A stretch of 64,000 bases of DNA from Episyrphus balteatus (Eukaryota > Arthropoda > Insecta > Diptera > Syrphidae), in the NCBI RefSeq assembly GCF_945859705.1, contig NW_026605122.1:186001-250000 (forward strand). The letters run 5' to 3'. The notes beneath the pieces are model-generated. The model had not been told where the DNA came from. It made no database searches and saw only the letters and a program-made list of their open reading frames with translations. The position numbers and the translations under genes were made by a program. Below, piece by piece: positions 40,301-51,043 of the stretch; the stretch's first letter is position 1; each line of letters starts with the position of its first letter.

Positions 40301-43089
40301 TATATCGTTGGAAAGCTTTCATCTTCAGCTTTAATTAGATGCCCTAATCATATCTCTCAGTTGCTTAGAAAAAAGAATAAAAATTTTTTAATCAATCAGC
40401 TGCAGAACAAAAAAAAAAGCTTTAATTTCAGATATTTTTTTCAATTTTTTTTTGTATGACAACCTATAATAAATTGTATATCGTTGGAAAGCTTACATCT
40501 TACGCTTTAATTAGATGCCCTAATCATATCTCTCAGTTGCTTAGAAAAAAGAATAAAAATTTTTTAATCAATCAGCTGCAGAACAAAAAAAAAAGCTTTA
40601 ATTTCAGATATTTTTTTCAATTTTTTTTTGTATGACAACCTATAATAAATTGTATATCGTTGGTGAGCTTACATCTTCAGCTTTAATTAAATGCCCTAAT
40701 CATATCTCTCAGTTGCTTAGAAAAAAGAATAAACATTTTTTAATCAATCAGCTGGAGAACAAAAAAAAAAGCTTTAATTTGAGATATTTTTTTCAATTTT
40801 TTTTTGTATGACAACCTATAATAAATTGTATATCGTTGGAAAGCTTTCATCTTCAGCTTTAATTAAATGCCCTAATCATATCTCTCAGTTGCTTAGAAAA
40901 AAGAATAAAAATTTTTTAATCAATCAGCTGGAGAACAAAAAAAAAGCTTTAATTTCAGATATTTTTTTCAATTTTTTTTTGTATGACAACCTATAATAAA
41001 TTGTATATCGTTGGAAAGCTTACATCTTCAGCTTTAATTAGATGCCCTAATCATATCTCTCAGTTGCTTAGAAAAAAGAATAAAATTTTTTTAATCAATC
41101 AGCTGCAGAACAAAAAAAAAAGCTTTAATTTCAGATATTTTTTTCAATTTTTTTTTGTATGACAACCTATAATAAATTGTATATCGTTGGAAAGCTTTCA
41201 TCTTCAGCTTTAATTAAATGCCCTAATCATATCTCTCAGTTGCTTAGAAAAAAGAATAAAAATTTTTTAATCAATCAGCTGCAGAACAAAAAAAAAAAGC
41301 TTTAATTTCAGATATTTTTTTCAATTTTTTTTTTGTATGACAACCTATAAAAAATTGTATATCGTTGGAAAGCTTACATCTTCAGCTTTAATAAGATGCC
41401 CTAATCATATCTCTCAGTTGCTTTGAAAAAAGAATAAAAATTTTTTAATCAATCAGCTGCAGAACAAAAAAAAAAAAAGCTTTAATTTCAGATATTTTTT
41501 TCAATTTTTTTTTGTATGACAACCTATAATAAATTGTATATCGTTGGAAAGCTTACATCTTCAGCTTTAATTAGATGCCGTAATCATATCTCTCAGTTGC
41601 TTATAAAAAAGAATAAAAATTTTTTAATCAATCAGCTGCAGAACAAAAAAAAAAGCTTTAATTTCAGATATTTTTTTCAATTTTTTTTTGTATGACAACC
41701 TATAATAAATTGTATATCGTTGGAAAGCTTTCATCTTCAGCTTTAATTAAATGCCCTAATCATATCTCTCATTGCTTAGAAAAAAGAATAAAAATGTTTT
41801 AATCAATCAGCTGGAGAACAAAAAAAAAAGCTTTAATTTCAGATATTTTTTTCAATTTTTTTTTGTATGACAACCTATAATAAATTGTATATCGTTGGAA
41901 AGCTTACATCTTCAGCTTTAATTAGATGCCCTAATCATATCTATCAGTTGCTTAGAAAAAAGAATAAAAATTTTTTAATCAATCAGCTGCAGAACAAAAA
42001 AAAAAGCTTTAATTTCAGATATTTTTTTCAATTTTTTTTTGTATGACAACCTATAATAAATTGTATATCGTTGGAAAGCTTACATCTTCAGCTTTAATTA
42101 GATGCCCTAATCATATCTCTCAGTTGCTTATAAAAAAGAATAAAAATTTTTTAATCAATCAGCTGCAGAACAAAAAAAAAAGCTTTAATTTCAGATATTT
42201 TTTTCAATTTTTTTTTGTATGACAACCTATAATAAATTGTATATCGTTGGAAAGCTTTCATCTTCAGCTTTAATTAAATGCCCTAATCATATCTCTCAGT
42301 GCTTAGAAAAAAGAATAAAAATGTTTTAATCAATCAGCTGGAGAACAAAAAAAAAAGCTTTAAATTCAGATATTTTTTTCAATTTTTTTTTTGTATGACA
42401 ACCTATAGTAAATTGTATATCGTTGGAAAGCTTACATCTTCAGCTTTAATTAGATGCCCTTATCATATCTCTCAGTGCTTAGAAAAAAGAATAAAAAATT
42501 TTTAATCAATCAGCTGGAGAACAAAAAAAAAAGCTTTAATTTCAGATATTTTTTTCAATTTTTTTTGTATGACAACCTATAATAAATTGTATATCGTTGG
42601 AAAGCTTACATCTTCAGCTTTAATTAGATGCCCTAATCATATCTCTCAGTTGCTTAGAAAAAAGAATAAAAAATTTTTAATCAATCAGCTGGAGAACAAA
42701 AAAAAAAGCTTTAATTTCAGATATTTTTTTCAATTTTTTTTGTATGACAACCTATAATAAATTGTATATCGTTGGAAAGCTTTCATCTTCAGCTTTAATT
42801 AAATGCCCTAATCATATCTCTCAGTTGCTTAGAAAAAAGAATAAAAATTTTTTAATCAATCAGCTGGAGAACAAAAAAAAAAGCTTTAATTTCAGATATT
42901 TTTTCAATTTTTTTTTGTATGACAACCTATAATAAATTGTATATCGTTGGAAAGCTTACATCTTCAGCTTTAATTAGATGCCCTAATCATATCTCTCAGT
43001 TGCTTAGAAAAAAGAATAAAAATTTTTTAATCAATCAGCTGCAGAACAAAAAAAAAAAGCTTTAATTTCAGATATTTTTTTCAATTTTT

Positions 43090-44260
43090 TTTTGTACGAC
43101 AACCTATAATAAATTGTATATCGTTGGAAAGCTTACATCTTCAGCTTTAATTAGATGCCCTAATCATATCTCTCAGTTGCTTAGAAAAAAGAATAAAAAT
43201 TTTTTAATCAATCAGCTGGAGAACAAAAAAAAAAGCTTTAATTTCAGATATTTTTTTTCAATTTTTTTTTGTATGACAACCTATAATAAATTGTATATCG
43301 TTGGAAAGCTTACATCTTCAGCTTTAATTAGATGCCCTAATCATATCTCTCAGTTGCTTAGAAAAAAGAATAAAATTTTTTTAATCAATCAGCTGGAGAA
43401 CAAAAAAAAAAGCTTTAATTTCAGATATTTTTTTGTATGACAACCTATAATAAATTGTATATCGTTGGAAAGCTTTCATCTTCAGCTTTAATTAAATGCC
43501 CTAATCATATCTCTCAGTTGCTTAGAAAAAAGAATACAAATTTTTTAATCAATCAGCTGGAGAACAAAAAAAAAAAGCTTTAATTTCAGATATTTTTTTA
43601 AATTTTTTTTTTGTATGACAACCTATAATAAATTGTATATCGTTGGAAAGCTTTCATTTTCAGCTTTAATTAAATGCCCTAATCATATCTCTCAGTTGCT
43701 TAGAAAAAAGAATAAAAATTTTTTAATCAATCAGCTGGAGAACAAAAAAAAAAGCTTTAATTTCAGATATTTTTTTCAATTTTTTTTTGTATGACAACCT
43801 ATAATAAATTGTATATCGTTGGAAAGCTTACATCTTCAGCTTTAATTAGATGCCCTAATCATATCTATCAGTTGCTTAGAAAAAAGAATAAAAATTTTTT
43901 AATCAATCAGCTGCAGAACAAAAAAAAAAAGCTTTAATTTGAGATATTTTTTTCAATTTTTTTAAATAATCTATAATAAATTGTATATCGTTGGAAAGCT
44001 TACATCTTCAGCTTTAATTAAATGCCCTAATTATATCTCTCAGTTGCTTAGAAAAAAGAATAAAAATTTTTTAATCAATCAGCTGGAGAACAAAAAAAAA
44101 AAGCTTTAATTTCAGATATTTTTTTCAATTTTTTTTTTTGTATGACAACCTTTAATAAATTGTATATCGTTGGAAAGCTTTCATCTTCAGCTTTAATTAA
44201 ATGCCCTAATCATATCTCTCAGTTGCTTAGAAAAAAGAATAAAATTTTTTAATCAATCAG
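43090..44260. repeat. ~1.2 kb rearranged block, copy 1
   Basis: Ordered markers: GATA followed by T8 then CAATTT (43251), GATATTTTTTTGTATG lacking the CAATTTTTTTT box (43435), TTTTTTTAAATTT, TTTTTAAATAATCTATAATA lacking GTATGACAACC (43964), AATTATATCTC, and GACAACCTTTAAT (about 44151). The same series recurs about 1865 bp downstream. Confidence 0.8.
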
Positions 44261-44950
44261 CTGCATAACAAAAAAAAAAGCTTTAATTTCAGATATTTTT
44301 TTGTATGACAACCTATAATAAATTGTATATCGTTGGAAAGCTTTCATCTTCAGCTTTAATTAAATGCCCTAATCAAATCTCTCAGTTGCTTAGAAAAAAG
44401 AATAAAATTTTTTAATCAATCAGCTGGAGAACAAAAAAAAACTTTAATTTCAGATATTTTTTTCAATTTTTTTTGTATGACAACCTATAATAAATTGTAT
44501 ATCGTTGGAAAGCTTACATCTTCAGCTTTAATTAGATGCCCTAATCATATCTCTCAGTTGCTTAAAAAAAGAATAAAAATTTTTTAATCAATCAGCTAAT
44601 TAATTTCAGATATTTTTTTCAATTTTTTTTTGTATGACAACCTTTAATAAATTGTATATCGTTGGAAAGCTTTCATCTTCAGCTTTAATTAAATGCCCTA
44701 ATCATATCTCTCAGTTGCTTAGAAAAAAGAATAAAATTTTTTAATCAATCAGCTGGAGAACAAAACAAAACTTTAATTTCAGATATTTTTTTCAATTTTT
44801 TTTGTATGACAACCTATAATAAATTGTATATCGTTGGAAAGCTTACATCTTCAGCTTTAATAAGATGCCCTAATCATATCTCTCAGTTGCTTAGAAAAAA
44901 GAATAAAAATTTTTTAATCAATCAGCTAATTAATTTCAGATATTTTTTTC
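44261..44950. repeat. cluster of units with lost A-tract (CAGCTAATTAATTTCAG)
   Basis: Between the two 1.2-kb blocks lie short irregular units. Twice, near 44594 and 44934 (340 bp apart), CAGCT joins AATTAATTTCAG, so the GGAGAAC, A-tract and AGC portion is deleted. Adjacent units show CTGCATAACAAA and CAAAACAAAACTTT. The paired spacing shows that this pair was itself tandemly duplicated. Confidence 0.8.
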
Positions 44951-46120
44951 AATTTTTTTTTGTATGACAACCTATAATAAATTGTATATCGTTGGAAAGC
45001 TTACATCTTCAGCTTTAATTAGATGCCCTAATCATATCTCTCAGTTGCTTAGAAAAAAGAATAAAAATTTTTTAATCAATCAGCTGGAGAACAAAAAAAA
45101 AAGCTTTAATTTCAGATATTTTTTTTCAATTTTTTTTTGTATGACAACCTATAATAAATTGTATATCGTTGGAAAGCTTACATCTTCAGCTTTAATTAGA
45201 TGCCCTAATCATATCTCTCAGTTGCTTAGAAAAAAGAATAAAAATTTTTTAATCAATCAGCTGCATAACAAAAAAAAAAGCTTTAATTTCAGATATTTTT
45301 TTGTATGACAACCTATAATAAATTGTATATCGTTGGAAAGCTTTCATCTTCAGCTTTAATTAAATGCCCTAATCATATCTCTCAGTTGCTTAGAAAAAAG
45401 AATACAAATTTTTTAATCAATCAGCTGGAGAACAAAAAAAAAAGCTTTAATTTCAGATATTTTTTTAAATTTTTTTTTGTATGACAACCTATAATAAATT
45501 GTATATCGTTGGAAAGCTTTCATTTTCAGCTTTAATTAAATGCCCTAATCATATCTCTCAGTTGCTTAGAAAAAAGAATAAAAATTTTTTAATCAATCAG
45601 CTGGAGAACAAAAAAAAAAGCTTTAATTTCAGATATTTTTTTCAATTTTTTTTTGTATGACAACCTATAATAAATTGTATATCGTTGGAAAGCTTACATC
45701 TTCAGCTTTAATTAGATGCCCTAATCATATCTATCAGTTGCTTAGAAAAAAGAATAAAAATTTTTTAATCAATCAGCTGCAGAACAAAAAAAAAAGCTTT
45801 AATTTGAGATATTTTTTTCAATATTTTTAAATAATCTATAATAAATTGTATATCGTTGGAAAGCTTACATCTTCAGCTTTAATTAAATGCCCTAATTATA
45901 TCTCTCAGTTGCTTAGAAAAAAGAATAAAAATTTTTTAATCAATCAGCTGGAGAACAAAAAAAAAAAGCTTTAATTTCAGATATTTTTTTCAATTTTTTT
46001 TTGTATGACAACCTTTAATAAATTGTATATCGTTGGAAAGCTTTCATCTTCAGCTTTAATTAAATGCCCTAATCATATCTCTCAGTTGCTTAGAAAAAAG
46101 AATAAAATTTTTTAATCAAT
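44951..46120. repeat. ~1.2 kb rearranged block, copy 2
   Basis: Second copy of the block at 43090-44260: T8CAATTT at 45119, GATATTTTTTTGTATG at 45303, AAATAATCTATAATA at 45829 and GACAACCTTTAAT at 46014. Offsets drift from 1868 to 1863 bp because of homopolymer indels. CTGCATAACA at 45261 is shared with 44261 but not with the matching site in copy 1, so the copies have exchanged segments. Confidence 0.8.
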
Positions 46121-46704
46121 CAGCTGGAGAACAAAAAAAAAAGCTTTAATTTCAGATATTTTTTTCAATTTTTTTTGTATGACAACCTATAATAAATTGT
46201 ATATCGTTGGAAAGCTTACATCTTCAGCTTTAATTAGATGCCCTAATCATATCTCTCAGTTGCTTAGAAAAAAGAATAAAAATTTTTTAATCAATCAGCT
46301 GGAGAACAAAAAAAAAAGCTTTGATTTGAGATATTTTTTTCAATTTTTTTTTGTATGACAACCTATAATAAATTTTATATCGTTGGAAAGCTTTCATCTT
46401 CAGCTTTAATTAAATGCCCTAATCATATCTCTCAGTTGCTTAGAAAAAAGAATAAAAATTTTTTAATCAATCAGCTGCAGAACAAAAAAAAAAGCTTTAA
46501 TTTCAGATATTTTTTTCAATTTTTTTTTGTATGACAACCTATAATAAATTGTATATCGTTGGAAAGCTTACATCTTCAGCTTAAATAAGATGCCCTTATC
46601 ATATCTCTCAGTTGCTTAGAAAAAAGAATAAAAATTTTTTAATCAATCAGCTGCAGAACAAAAAAAAGCTTTAATTTCAGATATTTTTTTCAATTTTTTT
46701 TTGT

Positions 46705-46866
46705 ATGACAACCTATATCGTTGGAAAGCTTTCATCTTCAGCTTTAATTAAATGCCCTAATCATATCTCTCAGTTGCTTAGAAAAAAGAATAAAAATTTT
46801 TTAATCAATCAGCTGGAGAACAAAAAAAAAGCTTTAATTTCAGATATTTTTTTCAATTTTTTTTGT
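46705..46866. repeat. 162-bp monomer with 12-bp deletion at TATA microhomology
   Basis: GACAACCTATA joins TCGTTGG, dropping 12 bp. TATA ends both the left flank (CCTATA) and the deleted segment (TTGTATA), consistent with a microhomology or slippage deletion. The same deleted unit is found at 55438 and 59442 and marks the shared ancestry of the three higher-order copies. Confidence 0.88.
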
Positions 46867-48093
46867 ATGACAACCTATAATAAATTTTATATCGTTGGAA
46901 AGCTTTCATCTTCAGCTTTAATTAAATGCCCTAATCATATCTCTCAGTTGCTTAGAAAAAAGAATAAAAATTTTTTAATCAATCAGCTGGAGAACAAAAA
47001 AAAAACTTTAATTTCAGATATTTTTTTCAATTTTTTTTTGTATGACAACCTATAATAAATTGTATATCGTTGGAAAGCTTTCATCTTCAGCTTTAATAAA
47101 TGCCCTTATCATATCTCTCAGTTGCTTAGAAAGAAGAATAAAAATTTTTTAATCAATCAGCTGGAGAACAAAAAAAAGCTTTAATTTCAGATATTTTTTT
47201 CAATTTTTTTTTGTATGACAACCTATAATAAATTGTATATCGTTGGAAAGCTTTCATCTTCAGCTTTAATTAAATGCCCTAATCACATCTCTCAGTTGCT
47301 TAGAAAAAAGAATAAAAATTTTTTAATCAATCAGCTGGAGAACAAAAAAAAAAAGCTTTAATTTCAGATATTTTTTTCAATTTTTTTTTGTATGACAACC
47401 TATAATAAATTGTATATCGTTGGAAAGCTTACATCTTCAGCTTTAATTAGATGTCCTAATCATATCTCTTAGTTGCTTAGAAAAAAGAATAAAAATGTTT
47501 TAATCAATCAGCTGCAGAACAAAAAAAAAAGCTTTAATTTCAGATATTTTTTTCAATTTTTTTTTGTATGACAACCTATAATAAATTGTATATCGTTGGA
47601 AAGCTTACATCTTTAGCTTTAATTAGATGCCCTAATCATATCTCTCAGTTGCTTAGAAAAAAGAATAAAAATTTTTTAATCAATCAGCTGCAGAACAAAA
47701 AAAAAGCTTTAATTTCAGATATTTTTTTCAATTTTTTTTTGTATGACAACCTATAATAAATTGTATATCGTTGGAAGGCTTACATCTTCAGCTTTAATTA
47801 GATGCCCTTATCATATCTCTCAGTTGCTTAGAAAAAAGAATAAAAATTTTTTAATCAATCAGCTGGAGAACAAAAAAAAAGCTTTAATTTCAGATATTTT
47901 TTTCAATTTTTTTTTGTATGACAACCTATAATAAATTGTATATCGTTGGAAAGCTTACATCTTCAGCTTTAATTAGATGCCCTAATCATATCTCTTAGTT
48001 GCTTCGAAAAAAGAATAAAAATTTTTTAATCAATCAGCTGCAGAACAAAAAAAAAAGCTTTAATTTCAGATATTTTTTTCAATTTTTTTTTGT

Positions 48094-48149
48094 ATGACAA
48101 CCTATAATAAATTAATTAATATCAGATATTTTTTTCAATTTTTTTTTGT
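48094..48149. repeat. 56-bp mini-monomer
   Basis: From one TATGAC box to the next is only 56 bp. The unit has TATGACAACCTATAATAAAT, then TAATTAATATCAGATA, then the T7-CAA-T9 tail. About 120 bp of the monomer core are missing. It is followed by a full unit with GCCTTAATC and CAATGAGCTGG, a pairing seen at most other mini-monomers. Confidence 0.92.
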
Positions 48150-48851
48150 ATGACAACCTATAATAAATTGTATATCGTTGGAAAGCTTACATCTTCAGCT
48201 TTAATTAGATGCCTTAATCATATCTCTCAGTTGCTTAGAAAAAAGAATAAAATTTTTTTAATCAATGAGCTGGAGAACAAAAAAAAAACTTTAATTTCAG
48301 ATATTTTTTTCAATTTTTTTTTGTATGACAACCTATAATAAATTGTATATCGTTGGAAAGCTTTCATCTTCAGCTTTAATTAAATGCCCTAATCATATCT
48401 CTCAGTTGCTTAGAAAAAAGAATACAAATTTTTTAATCAATCAGCTGGAGAACAAAAAAAAAGCTTTAATTTCAGATATTTTTTTCAATTTTTTTTTGTA
48501 TGACAACCTATAATAAATTGTATATCGTTGGAAAGCTTTCATCTTCAGCTTTAATTAAATGCCCTAATCACATCTCTCAGTTGCTTAGAAAAAAGAATAC
48601 AAATTTTTTAATCAATCAGCTGGAGAACAAAAAAAAAAACTTTAATTTCAGATATTTTTTTCAATTTTTTTTTGTATGACAACCTATAATAAATTGTATA
48701 TCGTTGGAAAGCTTTCATCTTCAGCTTTAATTAGATGCCCTAATCATATCTCTTAGTTGCTTAGAAAAAAGAATAAAAATTTTTTAATCAATCAGCTGCA
48801 GAACAAAAAAAAAAGCTTTAATTTCAGATATTTTTTTCAATTTTTTTTTGT

Positions 48852-48905
48852 ATGACAACCTATAATAAATTAATTAATATCAGATATTTTTTCAATTTTT
48901 TTTGT
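48852..48905. repeat. 54-bp mini-monomer
   Basis: Same structure as the unit at 48094 but two bases shorter in the T-tracts. The next unit has GCCTTAATC and a changed CAATAGGCTGG box, a probable variant of CAATGAGCTGG. Confidence 0.9.
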
Positions 48906-50483
48906 ATGACAACCTATAATAAATTGTATATCGTTGGAAAGCTTACATCTTCAGCTTTAATTAGATGCCTTAATCATATCTCTCAGTTGCTTAGAAAAAA
49001 GAATAAAATTTTTTTAATCAATAGGCTGGAGAACAAAAAAAAAAACTTTAATTTCAGATATTTTTTACAATTTTTTTTTTGTATGACAACCTATAATAAA
49101 TTGTAATTCGTTGGAAAGCTTTCATCTTCAGCTTTAATTAAATGCCCTAATCATATCTCTCAGTTGCTTAGAAAAAAGAATAAAAGTTTTTTAATCAATC
49201 AGCTGCAGAACAAAAAAAAAGCTTTAATTTCAGATATTTTTTTCAATTTTTTTTTGTATGACAACCTATAATAAATTGTATATCGTTGAAAAGCTTTCAT
49301 CTTCAGCTTTAATTAAATGCCCTAATCATATCTCTCAGTTGCTTAGAAAAAAGAATAAAAATTTTTTAATCAATCAGCTGGAGAACAAAAAAAAAAAGCT
49401 TTAATTTCAGATATTTTTTTCATTTTTTTTTTGTATGACAACCTATAATAAATTGTATATCGTTGGAAAGCTTACATCTTCAGCTTTAATTAGATGCCCT
49501 AATCATATCTCTCAGTTGCTTAGAAAAAAGAATAAAAATTTTTTAATCAATCAGCTGCAGAACAAAAAAAAAAGCTTTAATTTGAGATATTTTTTTCAAT
49601 TTTTTTTTGTGTGACAACCTATAATAAATTGTAAATCGTTGGAAAGCTTACATCTTCAGCTTTAATTAAATGCCCTAATCATATCTCTCATTTGCTTAGA
49701 AAAAAGAATAAAAATTTTTTAATTAATCAGCTGGAGAGCAAAAAAAAAAGCTTTAATTTCAGATATTTTTTTCAATTTTTTTTTGTATGACAACCTATAA
49801 TAAATTGTAATTCGTTGGAAAGCTTTCATCTTCAGCTTTAATTAAATGCACTAATCATATCTCTCAGTTGCTTAGAAAAAAGAATAAAAATTTTTTAATC
49901 AATCAGCTGGAGAACAAAAAAAAAAGCTTTAATTTCAGATATTTTTTTCAATTTTTTTTGTATGACAACCTATAATAAATTGTATATCGTTGGAAAGCTT
50001 ACATCTTCAACTTTAATTAGATGCCTCAATCATATCTCTCAGTTGCTTAGAAAAAAGAATAAAAATTTTTTAATCAATCAGCTGGAGAACAAAAAAAAAA
50101 GCTTTAATTTCAGATATTTTTTTCAATTTTTTTTTGTATGACAACCTATAATAAATTGTATATCGTTGGAAAGCTTTCATCTTCAGCTTAAATTAAATGC
50201 CCTAATCATATCTCTCAGTTGCTTAGAAAAAAGAATAAAAATTTTTTAATCAATCAGCTGCAGAACAAAAAAAAAAGCTTTAATTTCAGATATTTTTTTC
50301 AATTTTTTTTTGTATGACAACCTATAATAAATTACATCTTCAGCTTTAATTAGATGCCCTAATCATATCTCTCAGTTGCTTAGAAAAAAGAATAAAAATT
50401 TTTTAATCAATCAGCTGGAGAACAAAAAAAAAAAGCTTTAATTTCAGATTTTTTTTTTTAATCCAGTCAAATAAGGGTTTAAC

Positions 50484-50705
50484 CTCGGAATGAATGTTAG
50501 TAGAAATTTTTTTTGCTCAATATCTTCCTTTTGCCATTCTATAATATATCTCAAAAGTCTAGAAAAATCTCATGTCCGCTTGTCGCGATTTCAAGGTCAA
50601 ATCGCGAAATGGAGATTTTCAAAATTAGCAAAAATAGGCTATGGTATTATATACACATATGATACATCATTTCAATGTATTTTTTAATGCTGATTCCAAA
50701 AAATC
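50484..50705 (+). repeat. left arm of inverted repeat, copy 1
   Basis: 222 bp from CTCGGAATGAATG to GATTCCAAAAAATC. Its reverse complement matches 50787-51008 base for base except at three sites noticed by hand: an A/T change beside the T8 run near 50506, T versus C in ATAA(T/C)ATATCTC, and C at 50668 where pairing needs G. Equal arm length with no indels suggests a young or homogenised palindrome. Confidence 0.93.
50583..50607. other. internal hairpin in left arm, copy 1
   Basis: TCGCGATTT (50583-50591) and AAATCGCGA (50599-50607) form a perfect 9-bp stem around the 7-base loop CAAGGTC. The mirror-image hairpin lies at 50885-50909 in the right arm. This CG-rich core stands out in a 25% GC region. 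The second element has the same structures at 52539-52563 and 52841-52865. Confidence 0.85.
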
Positions 50706-50786
50706 GGCAACTATTATAATAATATGAGTTGACAGATGAAAAACAGGTATAACTTTTTCCAGAGACGTCAGATTTTCTTGATTTTA
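50706..50786. other. 81-bp spacer of foldback element, copy 1
   Basis: Unpaired centre of the element, from GGCAACTATTATAATAATAT to TTCTTGATTTTA. It includes GAGTTGACAGATG, AACAGGTATAAC and AGAGACGTCAG. I see no recognised gene or RNA in it. In a transcript it would form the loop of a long hairpin. Confidence 0.85.
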
Positions 50787-51008
50787 GATTTTTTGGAATC
50801 AGCATTAAAAAATACATTGAAATCATGTATCATATGTGTATATAATACCATAGCCTATTTTTGCTAATTTTGAAAATCTCCATTTCGCGATTTGACCTTG
50901 AAATCGCGACAAGCGGACATGAGATTTTTCTAGACTTTTGAGATATGTTATAGAATGGCAAAAGGAAGATATTGAGCAAAAAAAAATTCTACTAACATTC
51001 ATTCCGAG
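50787..51008 (-). repeat. right arm of inverted repeat, copy 1
   Basis: Reverse complement of 50484-50705, beginning GATTTTTTGGAATC and ending CATTCATTCCGAG. It is followed by ATTTACCCCTTTTTTCT and then the outer terminal repeat CCTTATTTTACTGTATTA (51026-51043). Confidence 0.93.
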
Positions 51009-51043
51009 ATTTACCCCTTTTTTCTCCTTATTTTACTGTATTA

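Larger units (their letters stand above)
46200..49430. repeat. older relative of the 54-62 kb higher-order unit
   Basis: Markers in order: AATTTTATATCG (46373), the 12-bp deletion CCTATATCG (46711), AATCACATCTC, CATCTTTAGC (about 47611), GCTTCGAAAAAAG, a 56-bp mini-monomer (48094), GCCTTAATC with CAATGAGCTGG, a second mini-monomer (48852), and AAAAGTTTTTT. This is the same order as in 54.9-58.2 kb, at an offset of about 8.6-8.7 kb, but with more differences than separate the two later copies. Confidence 0.72.
1..50458. repeat. 175-176 bp satellite array, left segment
   Basis: Head-to-tail copies of one monomer fill this segment without a gene. Each unit runs: TATGACAACCTATAATAAAT, a TATATCGTTGGAAAGCTT box with a HindIII-type site, CTTCAGCTTTAATTA, ATGCCCTAATCATATCTCTC, AGTTGCTTAGAAAAAAG, an A5T6 stretch, AATCAATCAGCTG, an A8-A13 tract, AGCTTTAATTTCAGATA, T7, CAA and T8-T10. 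The spacing between successive TATGACAACC boxes is 175 or 176 bp, with differences mostly in homopolymer length. All units point the same way. Point variants, shortened units and multi-monomer duplications within it are listed separately. Seen directly; the centromeric or heterochromatic role is inference from general knowledge of satellites. Confidence 0.97.
50459..51043. mobile_element. 585-bp foldback / MITE-like element, copy 1
   Basis: This is the first non-satellite DNA in the window. It interrupts a monomer between TTTCAGAT plus a T-tract and TTGTATGACAACC. It has 222-bp inverted arms around an 81-bp spacer. Beyond the arms the ends also match: the left end TAATCCAGTCAAATAAGG (50459-50476) and the reverse complement of the right end, TAATACAGTAAAATAAGG, agree at 16 of 18 bases. 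A 7-bp versus 17-bp asymmetric stretch separates this outer repeat from the arms. No transposase or credible protein is encoded. Internal CAGT...ACTG ends beside TA are reminiscent of Tc1/mariner-class non-autonomous elements, but the left flank reads TC instead of TA, so the family is uncertain. A clear target-site duplication cannot be read because the target is a T-rich tract. Confidence 0.82.

Noticed and set aside
50490..50687. 65-codon frame starting MNVSRNFF within the foldback element
   Set aside because: It lies inside the left inverted arm. The corresponding frame in copy 2 is not extended, and there is no transposase motif or codon signature. Chance frame.
50706..50786. Structured RNA or small gene in the element spacer
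   Set aside because: 81 bp of AT-rich sequence with no recognisable tRNA, snoRNA or hairpin of note beyond the arms. No support for a product.
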